Origin: an uncultured Clostridia bacterium
GTDB taxonomy: Bacteria; Bacillota; Clostridia; Oscillospirales; Acutalibacteraceae
NCBI GenBank assembly: GCA_945912145.1
Contig: CAMEBF010000007.1
Coordinates: 36,165-100,164, forward strand
Direction: 5' to 3'
Length of the DNA stretch: 64,000 bases
Shown here: positions 52,552 through 59,953 of the stretch, piece after piece
Position numbering within the stretch: the stretch's first letter is position 1
How the letters are laid out: each line of letters opens with the position of its first letter
Notes under the pieces: model-generated
What the model was told of the DNA's origin: nothing
The model's database searches: none
What the model saw: only the letters and a program-made list of their open reading frames with translations
Program-made: the position numbers and the translations under genes

Positions 52552-53914
52552 TGTTTAACCCCTTCTCAATACTGTCAAAATGCAACCAGCCTTGGTTCAA
52601 AATTCTATCGAACGCTTTGGTAACCATAGAACTCTTGGTATAATTCTTGTTTGCCTCAATTTCGATAATAAGCTTTGAAATCAGTTCAAATTCAATTTGA
52701 TTCTCTTCGCACAATTTATGGATTTCGTCAATCACTTCTTGGGGAAATACAGATACTTTATATTGATCCCAAGGCAGTCGTTTTCCGGTTGTTTCGTAGT
52801 AGATATCAACCAGCTTGCGACGAGTTAAGTCTCCTTCGCTGTCCCACAAGAAATCTATATATTTCAGTTCTTCAATCGTGATAAGGGATAATCCTGTGTC
52901 AACCTCCAGCTGTAACAACCGACGAAGCATTTCCTGTCGGGTTTCCATTGTAAAGGGTCCTTCGCCAAGATTACCGTCCGCCTTTCTATACATAGCACCG
53001 TTTCTTCTTTTGTATTCTCGTGCACCTGGAGTTGAGCGCATTTCAAGCATCCAGTTACGATAATCACGCAACGGAATAAGCCATTTTTCACCTTTATCAA
53101 TAAAGGCTTTTAATGACTTATCTTCTTTAACCATAGTGCAAATCCAACAACCAAAACGAGAATTGCCTGTAACAGGTATTTTATCTTTATCGATTTCACC
53201 AATAACACTTTGCTCTTCGCCGAGGTTTTCACCTTGATAAAGAGAAAAAAGATATTTATTATCAGAACCCCAAGGAGAGATGGCGTCCCCTTTGAGAAGA
53301 AATTTCCACACATCTTCGTTCGGAATTTCCGTTAACGGATTATAGACATAAGCATTTTCTATGTCATTATGAGGAACAAGAAGTTTTCCTTCGATTTCTC
53401 TAGAACGAATATTATTAGCTCTGTAGGTGCTTTCTGCTTTGCGGACGCCTAGCAGTAATATGACCTCACCATTATTCTTTATAGTTTCTAGCGTATAAGC
53501 GTTCATAGGATGTATCTTTAAACGCTCTGTACACCATCTGAATCCAGGAGGTTCCGGCGTAGGATATCCCAAACCTATAACTTTACACCAGAACGAGTCC
53601 TCAACTTTAGGGTAAATAATATCTGCTTTGACATTAAGTTCCGCACCGACATTGTTGATCATATCTGACATACGATGCATATAATCCCTGACAATTGGAT
53701 TTTCAACCATAGTATCTGATGAAACGATATACACGGTTTTATTTCTTTTTTCTACAGGAAGACGCTGTAGCATTTCCATAACAAGACAGCACAAAAGAGT
53801 AGAGTCTTTACCTCCACTAAAGCCAATCATCCACGGTCTCTTGTCGTGTTGATATACAACGGACATCTCTTGAATTATATCCTCATATACTTTAAATTCT
53901 CCTATATAAGCCAT
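52541..53914 (-). CDS. dndC: DNA phosphorothioation protein DndC
   Basis: 457 aa PAPS-reductase-like enzyme. The PP-loop is SGGKDS (residues 33-38). Cysteines for an Fe-S cluster or sulfur transfer are in RWCTERLK and RFGCWICTMV. IGLGYPTPEPPGFRWCTERLK and LLGVRKAESTYRANNI are typical of DndC. It activates the DNA backbone with ATP and inserts sulfur. The start is put at 53914 (MAYIGEFK), one base after the dndB stop, with CGGAGAAG upstream; the extra 21 codons are inside dndB. Confidence 0.95.
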   Translation of the reverse strand: MAYIGEFKVYEDIIQEMSVVYQHDKRPWMIGFSGGKDSTLLCCLVMEMLQRLPVEKRNKTVYIVSSDTMVENPIVRDYMHRMSDMINNVGAELNVKADIIYPKVEDSFWCKVIGLGYPTPEPPGFRWCTERLKIHPMNAYTLETIKNNGEVILLLGVRKAESTYRANNIRSREIEGKLLVPHNDIENAYVYNPLTEIPNEDVWKFLLKGDAISPWGSDNKYLFSLYQGENLGEEQSVIGEIDKDKIPVTGNSRFGCWICTMVKEDKSLKAFIDKGEKWLIPLRDYRNWMLEMRSTPGAREYKRRNGAMYRKADGNLGEGPFTMETRQEMLRRLLQLEVDTGLSLITIEELKYIDFLWDSEGDLTRRKLVDIYYETTGKRLPWDQYKVSVFPQEVIDEIHKLCEENQIEFELISKLIIEIEANKNYTKSSMVTKAFDRILNQGWLHFDSIEKGLNNEN

Positions 53915-53915
53915 A

Positions 53916-54980
53916 CTACATCTTCTCCGAAATCTGTTTCTCTTTTTGTTTTTCCTCTTTTGTAAGGGGCAGACCAATCTCTCGTTTGATTACAGCGCAA
54001 GTGAGAGATATAGCTTCTTCGCTATTCAACACCTTGCCGTTGTCTCGGATTGTCCTGCCTATCCACATATTGTTGGAGCGAAGCCAATCAATCTGTTGAA
54101 GTTTCGGCAAATATTTCTGCATATTATAATTATCATTATCAAAAAAGAATCGTCCTAGCTTTCCAAACGCGCTAATAGTAATAGCCAATGTCACTATATA
54201 ATTTTCACGCAAGGCCTTTTTGGTGAGAGACTTATTGAGGACTTCCTGCCATTCAACAATATTGTCAGAAACAAGCTGCCAATAAGAAAGTAAAAACTCC
54301 GCATCAGAACTTGAGCATTTTTCGCTATGCATTATCTTTTGGTTTGCTTTATAAATCATGTTTAGCGTAAATAAACTTGAGGAATTCTTACCAAGGATAT
54401 CTCTTTCCTTGTCTGTATATCTTTTAAAAAAAGGAATAGTATCTATAACATGCTTCGTAGCTACTGCTATTTCATCTCTTGAATCATAAAGTGTGGCGAG
54501 GGAATTAGAAGTTTTAACTGCGTGTTTGTTAAGGTCAGTAAACATCTGCTGACTACGAGCTAATCCTTCGTCGCTGAAGAAAACGATAGAAATCGTTTCC
54601 TTTTCCAAAGACGGATCTTCTTTCATAGCTGATTCGATAGCTGCCTTGCGGTGTTGCCCATCGTTAATCAAAAAAATCGAACCCATATCAACTTCAAAAA
54701 TACCTGCATCTGTATCCATATATGGAGTGAATTTGAACTCACCATTAATGGAGGCAGAAAGGGCAGAAAACACATAGGTATCCCTGTTATCGAGAATATA
54801 GTTCTTAATCTCCGGGATGCGGGCTTCATTGATTCTTCGTTGCGCTCTATGTTCAGGCAGAACGATTTCTTCCTCAGCCGGGAAAAGGCGAGACAACAGC
54901 TTCAGCGGAACCATAGAAATATAGTATTCTCTACCGGCTTGAATACCTTTAACTGCCGGAAAACGATAAGAAAAGTTCAT
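53916..54980 (-). CDS. dndB: DndB, DGQHR-domain protein
   Basis: 354 aa. The DGQHR motif lies at residues 107-111 (FLINDGQHRKAAI), preceded by LPEHRAQRRINEARIPEIKNYI, both standard in DndB. DndB is a regulator of the dnd operon in several species and influences how many sites are modified. ATG 54980 follows GAGGTG; the frame upstream passes through the palindromic operator. It is the first gene after the promoter at 55027-55055, and may itself bind that palindrome (inference). Confidence 0.92.
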   Translation of the reverse strand: MNFSYRFPAVKGIQAGREYYISMVPLKLLSRLFPAEEEIVLPEHRAQRRINEARIPEIKNYILDNRDTYVFSALSASINGEFKFTPYMDTDAGIFEVDMGSIFLINDGQHRKAAIESAMKEDPSLEKETISIVFFSDEGLARSQQMFTDLNKHAVKTSNSLATLYDSRDEIAVATKHVIDTIPFFKRYTDKERDILGKNSSSLFTLNMIYKANQKIMHSEKCSSSDAEFLLSYWQLVSDNIVEWQEVLNKSLTKKALRENYIVTLAITISAFGKLGRFFFDNDNYNMQKYLPKLQQIDWLRSNNMWIGRTIRDNGKVLNSEEAISLTCAVIKREIGLPLTKEEKQKEKQISEKM

Positions 54981-55000
54981 AACACACCTCATAAATAACA

Positions 55001-55055
55001 ATGCGGTATACTTAAGTACATACTTAAGTATACCGCATTCGACGCTTAATGTCAA
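55001..55055 (-). promoter_or_regulatory. dnd promoter with -10 box in a perfect palindrome
   Basis: Minus strand: TTGACA (55050-55055), 17-base spacer, TATACT (55027-55032). The -10 box and the expected transcription start lie in a palindrome with 18-bp arms, ATGCGGTATACTTAAGTA (55001-55018) and its exact complement (55021-55038), separated by two bases. A bound dimer would block the promoter; alternatively the RNA would begin within the structure. Confidence 0.85.
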
Positions 55056-55085
55056 TATTCTCGTGATTTTTAGAGTGTTTGCAAG

Positions 55086-55601
55086 TTAATAATCTCCTTC
55101 TAAAAGGATATCATCCGGCAATGCGTCAATCTCCAAGTTTCGTCCTTCAACAGTAGATACCAAGAAATTCTTAATGCTCTCCATAGATTCAATAGGTGTT
55201 TCTCCTATTTGTTCCATCAGTTTTGTTACACCGAAGTTTGCAAACTGTGTTAAGAAATCGATTCTCTTAAATCCTATCTTCTCATCATTTTTATCACCGA
55301 AAGCAAAATCCAGTCTTTCTTCTTCGGAAAATTCTTCTGTTGTCGTGGATAAGATTGCAGCCTGAAACATAAAATCAAGTTTGCCTTGGTCATTATTGCG
55401 GATGACATTACGAGGTACAGATCTTACTTCCTCTCCGTCTTCGACAGGGAGTCTATCTTCTCTTTTGTCATACATAATGCCAATAGATAACGCCAGCATA
55501 TAAATCATATAGTTTGTACGAGTTTTGAATATACAACCCAACTTTTCAATTGCCGTATTCCAAGCAGTTCCTCGGAGACTAATGTCGGTGGTTATTTCCA
55601 T
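55086..55601 (-). CDS. hypothetical dnd-associated protein, 171 aa
   Basis: I do not recognise a firm family. The N-terminus (LRGTAWNTAIEKLGCIFKTRTNYMIYMLALSIGIMYDKRED) is helical and resembles short proteins annotated as Dnd-system-associated; the remainder is acidic and helical (TTTEEFSEEERLDFAFGD, ending DALPDDILLEGDY). There are no catalytic motifs. AGGAGGG is six bases before the ATG. Its start overlaps the ATPase stop by 10 bases, so it is the last member of that operon and likely its partner. Confidence 0.65.
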   Translation of the reverse strand: MEITTDISLRGTAWNTAIEKLGCIFKTRTNYMIYMLALSIGIMYDKREDRLPVEDGEEVRSVPRNVIRNNDQGKLDFMFQAAILSTTTEEFSEEERLDFAFGDKNDEKIGFKRIDFLTQFANFGVTKLMEQIGETPIESMESIKNFLVSTVEGRNLEIDALPDDILLEGDY

Positions 55602-57550
55602 AAGTGTCCCTCCTCAATTTTTGCAATATTTTTTTCTTCGTTACTTACAATCGTCCATACTCGGCCGATATTTTCGGCATGAAACACCTCATGCAAATCA
55701 TCTTTAGAGAAAAGGATAACTTGAGGTGCAAATTGAGGAATCATATCCACTACATTTTGACGTTGATCAGGATCAAGTTTAGAGAAAGGACCATCAAGTA
55801 CAAGAGGATATTCTTTGGAAGAAAGATGATCTTCGCTTTGAAGCATTTTGAGAATACCTCCAATATATGCAAAAGATACAACCGCGAATTGACCTTCCGA
55901 TTTTGACTCATCATCAAAACTATCGGTAACTCGAACAGAAAACTCTGGACTAACAGTAACGTGACGCTTACTTGTGAGCATTCCATCAATAAGGCTCTGG
56001 ATGTTCGTCTGTAATCTCTGGCTGTAAGCAATAGACTCTTCTTCCAAGCGTTTTGCAAAATATGCAGCAACCTGCTCCATGATACGGATCTTGGTAAGAA
56101 CCTTTTCACCTTCGGCGTTACCTCGAGTAAGCTCATCAAAGTCTTTCATTTGCTTATTTCTGTAAAGTTCGCACTTCTTAATTTCAGTTTCAAGGCCAAC
56201 GATGGTAGCATCCAGTTCTACTATAGCAATTTCAGCCTTCTGCCTTGCAACAATAAGATCTTCAATGTCAGGACTCTTCTTTTCGGCTGCATCGAGTTCA
56301 CGAATGCGTTTATCGCAATCAGCTGCTAACTCGTTGTAGTTAAGCACATCAAGAATATAGGCTTCGATTTTTGTTTTATCGTAGCCCTTGCCCCAGAAGT
56401 TTGCGGTCTTTGTAAAATCCTGATATAGGCTTGCAAAAGATTTAGGCGGAAGAATATCCAGATAGTGGCGAATGTAAGCCTTTTCTTCTTCGCCTAACGC
56501 TCGACCACATACACACTCTGTTGTCTTTTCGGCAAGAAGATGGGAAATGAGTTTTTTGGATACACCTTCAGGGAGCTTGTCCTGTTCAATTTTTAACTGA
56601 ATCTTTTTCTTTGCATCAAGTACTGCCTTGGAAATGAGCAATTTTGGAAACATATCTAGGACATCGTCGCCAAATCGTGCTTGTGCATCTGTAGAACTTT
56701 TAATGAAAGCATCGCGTTGTGCTTTGAGTTTCTTACGCTGATGTTCGTAATCTGCCTTGGATTTATAACCACCAATTTGCTCGGATACACTCTGAATCAG
56801 AGCTTGGCACTCAGCTTTTTTCTTCTTGGCTTCTTCGAGAGCCTTTTCGTGTTTTTCAATCAACGCTTGTGCATTTTCTATATTGGTTTTGACCGCAGCG
56901 ATTTTACTTCCACTGGAAATAGTGCCCTTGCTCAAATAAAGCTTTCCAAGAACAGTAGTCTTCAGTTTTGTGTCACCGATATGATCCAGTGCGGACTCAA
57001 TCACATCAAGGTCAAACATGGAGTACAGTGCCTTGCGAAGTTTTCCGGCAGAGTCCTTTCCCTTAACACGGAGGTCAGCAATCATACTTTCGCCATCGAA
57101 GAAGAAGTAGTCGGACAATCCGGAGGGAAGTAATTTCTCAATAGTTTCCTTCGGTTTATCGATTCTACGCCAATCGTGATCTTCATTCATATAATTGAGG
57201 ACAACATCTTCAGCTATCTTTTCAGAATCGTTCAATCCTTTTTTATATGTATAGGTACGCTTTAATGAATATTTAACACCAGAATGCTCAAAGTCAATAC
57301 AGCCCATAACTTGGAATGTATCGCCAAAAGAGCATTCACTTTCATACTGAAGATTATAGAGGCGGTCTGTAGTAGTCTTGTTAAAATGAACTTGTCCGTA
57401 GAACACCCACTGGAACAGCTGGTGCAGGGTGGTTTTACCATCACCGTTTTTTCCGTATATAATAGTTACCTTGCCATCAGTAGAACACTTGATTTCACCA
57501 TGGTCTCTAAAGTTGCGGAAATTTTCAAATTCAATATTAGTTATTCTCAT
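55592..57550 (-). CDS. SMC/RecN-like AAA ATPase of the island
   Basis: 652 aa. Walker A is YGKNGDGKTTLHQLFQWVFYG (residues 32 on); SDYFFFDGESMIADLR corresponds to the DndD-type segment; a coiled coil is interrupted in the middle by a CVCG pair (hook-like); SEGQFAVVSFAYIGGILKML is a variant signature and YPLVLDGPFSKLDPDQRQNV the Walker B/D-loop. It looks like a second, divergent DndD-type DNA-repair-like ATPase. ATG 57550 is favoured over GTG 57562 by spacing to GGAG. It lies between the 53-aa and 171-aa genes, both overlapping. Confidence 0.85.
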   Translation of the reverse strand: MRITNIEFENFRNFRDHGEIKCSTDGKVTIIYGKNGDGKTTLHQLFQWVFYGQVHFNKTTTDRLYNLQYESECSFGDTFQVMGCIDFEHSGVKYSLKRTYTYKKGLNDSEKIAEDVVLNYMNEDHDWRRIDKPKETIEKLLPSGLSDYFFFDGESMIADLRVKGKDSAGKLRKALYSMFDLDVIESALDHIGDTKLKTTVLGKLYLSKGTISSGSKIAAVKTNIENAQALIEKHEKALEEAKKKKAECQALIQSVSEQIGGYKSKADYEHQRKKLKAQRDAFIKSSTDAQARFGDDVLDMFPKLLISKAVLDAKKKIQLKIEQDKLPEGVSKKLISHLLAEKTTECVCGRALGEEEKAYIRHYLDILPPKSFASLYQDFTKTANFWGKGYDKTKIEAYILDVLNYNELAADCDKRIRELDAAEKKSPDIEDLIVARQKAEIAIVELDATIVGLETEIKKCELYRNKQMKDFDELTRGNAEGEKVLTKIRIMEQVAAYFAKRLEEESIAYSQRLQTNIQSLIDGMLTSKRHVTVSPEFSVRVTDSFDDESKSEGQFAVVSFAYIGGILKMLQSEDHLSSKEYPLVLDGPFSKLDPDQRQNVVDMIPQFAPQVILFSKDDLHEVFHAENIGRVWTIVSNEEKNIAKIEEGHLWK

Positions 57551-57698
57551 TTGTCGTTTCACGCTCCAATTCGTCCATAATCGATTTTATTATGTCGTTC
57601 TTTGCACGGTTGTCTGCATTCATTTTGTTTGCTTGCAGTTCACGCTCTTTCTTTTCGATAAAGGTAATCATTTTCTCGACAATTGCTTGTTCATTCAT
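57537..57698 (-). CDS. 53-aa overlapping helical peptide
   Basis: Starts inside the helicase stop (ATGAATGA arrangement at 57691-57698) and ends inside the first codons of the ATPase gene. The sequence MNEQAIVEKMITFIEKKERE ... SIMDELERETTNENN is a single charged, probably coiled-coil helix. GGAATTGATTG upstream gives a weak ribosome site, so translation would be by termination-reinitiation. The exact overlaps on both sides argue that it is real. Function unknown; a small bridging subunit is possible. Confidence 0.6.
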   Translation of the reverse strand: MNEQAIVEKMITFIEKKERELQANKMNADNRAKNDIIKSIMDELERETTNENN

Positions 57699-59742
57699 CA
57701 ATCAATTCCTCCATTCCCTCATAGTCATAAACATCAACATCTTCTATGGTAAGTCCGTATGCACCTAGGTGGTCAGTTAATTCCACTTCCAGGTCGTTCC
57801 AGTTCAAAGCCAAGCGGGCATATTCGTGGAACCTCCTCAACTCAATCTTAGCCCAACCTTGCATATCATAACTTGGTAAAACAATGACATCGTATATGTT
57901 CGCGTATTTCTTATTGCCATAAGTACGAAGAATACGACCTCTTCTCTGCACAAACTCACGATAATCGTCGTTACTTGAAAGAATTAAAGCGCTCTTTATT
58001 GAAGGGATATTAATACCTTCGTCCAAGCAACGTATGGCAACGAGAGCAGATATCTCTTGCTTGTTGAATGCGTCGACCAGTTCCATTCGGTCAGCCATAT
58101 TTTCGGTGGCAGTAAACTGGCTAGCTTTAAACCCGTGTGCAGTAAGAACTCTCTTTATAGCTTGAATGTGACGGAGCTCTTTGCCTGAGTCTGCATCAAA
58201 CAGCTTGCCATCACCGCAATACACCACAAAGTGGTCTTTTTCAGCAATACGATTAATTATTTCGTCAATACGAGTTGTTTTTTCCTCGACCATAGAGATA
58301 ACGCGCAAACGGTTTCTTAACGACTTGACAAGGAGGTCTGGGTTGATGCATTTATTATTTTTAAAGCAAGATAGGATTTTTTGAGTATGGTATTTGAATC
58401 TCCTTTCCTCATCTTCGGTAGCATAGACGTATATAGGATAATAGTTATAGGGAACTAAAAATCCTCTCTCTAATGCATTCTCAATAGGAAGATTGAAAAC
58501 TTGTCCTCCAAACCACTCCATTAGCTCAAGACCTTTATGTGCGGATGAACCGCTAAACGGTGTCGCACTCAATCCGAGCATATATCGGAACATCTCTTTT
58601 AGTTTATCCGGACGGTCTGTAAATCTGTGTGCTTCATCGACAATGAGCAACTTATCTTCTTTGGATCTGCTTATTACACTGGTAAATCGCTCCATTTTGA
58701 AAGAAGCGATTGTCGAAATAATAATAATCTGATTATCCGGCTTATATTGTTTTCTTATAATCTCTTGCGCGATTTGTGTTTCCCATGTTGGGTTTTCCGA
58801 AGAAACCATTATAAGTTTTGCGTCAGGGAATGCCTTCTCAACGTCATCTGCCCATTGCTTGACTAGGTGCTTGTACGGAGCGCAAATTACAATCATAGCA
58901 GGATGTTTTTCAACAAGATGTTTTGCTGAAAAAATAGCTGTCCAGGTTTTACCTGTACCGGTTGCCATAACATAAAATCCGTGGTAGTCATTATTTACCC
59001 AAGCATTGATAGCTTCTTCTTGGTAGTCACGGAGTTTAATTAGAGTGGATTTAGCTTTTCCTCCAGTGGCTTTTCGAGTATTAATTACTTTAAGGATGTT
59101 TGCTTTTGCAGACTCCTTGTAGTTATATGTCTTCACAAACGGATTGGTGCCATCCCACAAAGTCTGAAACTCTTTGCACTCATCCTCAATACTCTTGACC
59201 TCTGTAGCCACCCAACTTTTAACTACACGGATTTTTTCGTAATTGTTTTGGTATCCACTTAAACTTTCGTTAGCAGAGCCATAAAAAACAACGATGTTTC
59301 CATCAAAATCCTCAAGTATTCCTAGTTTATCATGGTATATCCCGTTGGATTCCGTGACGGCAATTTTTATATCTAAAGTACCATTCGCTATCAATGCTAC
59401 CAACAACTGCAACTTGGCATCATCAAGTGCATCAAGTTCTTTCATAAAATCTCTCGAAAAAGCACTTTCAATGATTTCTTCTCTTTTCTGATACCCCAAG
59501 TTAATAGCGTTGATATCTTCATCACTTAGTTGTGGGCTTGCTATCAATTCAATCTTTCCACCATTACGGGAAAGAGAAACTATGCCATCAATTATCGGTC
59601 CGAACACACCCGAAGAAAAGAAGCCCACGCTTCGACGATAACATTTAGTGTGTTTTAATGCCGGAACTAGAAAAGATTTTGCAATGTTCTCTTCGCCACA
59701 ACTGATGTAGCTTAATTTGATATCTAAATCCTTTAGGCTCAT
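57691..59742 (-). CDS. PLD-like/DEAD-box helicase restriction protein
   Basis: 683 aa. Residues 1-190 are a phospholipase-D-like nuclease domain: IYHDKLGILEDFDGNIVVFYGSANESLSG has the HxK and GSxN elements. From about 230 it is a superfamily 2 helicase: LRDYQEEAINAW, Walker A MATGTGKTWTA, DEAH box LLIVDEAHRF, GLSATPF, and motif VI EFVQRRGRILRTYG. Proteins of this layout are annotated in other genomes as DNA phosphorothioation-system restriction enzymes (recollection). Such a protein could translocate on and cut unmodified DNA. It is preceded by a small gene remnant and followed by the overlapping 53-aa gene. Confidence 0.85.
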   Translation of the reverse strand: MSLKDLDIKLSYISCGEENIAKSFLVPALKHTKCYRRSVGFFSSGVFGPIIDGIVSLSRNGGKIELIASPQLSDEDINAINLGYQKREEIIESAFSRDFMKELDALDDAKLQLLVALIANGTLDIKIAVTESNGIYHDKLGILEDFDGNIVVFYGSANESLSGYQNNYEKIRVVKSWVATEVKSIEDECKEFQTLWDGTNPFVKTYNYKESAKANILKVINTRKATGGKAKSTLIKLRDYQEEAINAWVNNDYHGFYVMATGTGKTWTAIFSAKHLVEKHPAMIVICAPYKHLVKQWADDVEKAFPDAKLIMVSSENPTWETQIAQEIIRKQYKPDNQIIIISTIASFKMERFTSVISRSKEDKLLIVDEAHRFTDRPDKLKEMFRYMLGLSATPFSGSSAHKGLELMEWFGGQVFNLPIENALERGFLVPYNYYPIYVYATEDEERRFKYHTQKILSCFKNNKCINPDLLVKSLRNRLRVISMVEEKTTRIDEIINRIAEKDHFVVYCGDGKLFDADSGKELRHIQAIKRVLTAHGFKASQFTATENMADRMELVDAFNKQEISALVAIRCLDEGINIPSIKSALILSSNDDYREFVQRRGRILRTYGNKKYANIYDVIVLPSYDMQGWAKIELRRFHEYARLALNWNDLEVELTDHLGAYGLTIEDVDVYDYEGMEELIDE

Positions 59743-59745
59743 AGG

Positions 59746-59946
59746 TTAATCCCCCAAAACATTGAAATCTATAATATCCTCAAGCGAAAAATCCAAAACA
59801 TCAAGATTATCCACCCTGTCAGAGATGGAATCTGTGTTAAAATGTTTGCAGGAGGCTTTGCGTATGTTTTCTGCAGTATCTTAGCCAATCAAAGCAACAA
59901 TAGAGATTGCATCCTTGAATCTGATTGGGATAGTATGATAGTGATC
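59746..59946 (-). pseudogene. possible gene remnant between helicase and sigma-like gene
   Basis: One frame reads DHYHTIPIRFKDAISIVALIG, stop, DTAENIRKASCKHFNTDSIS ... EDIIDFNVLGD, stop, ending just before the helicase start. The readable but interrupted protein-like sequence, without ATG, suggests the C-terminal end of a lost gene. Its acidic end (LEDII) echoes that of the upstream protein. It may also be chance. Confidence 0.35.
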
Positions 59947-59953
59947 TTAAACA

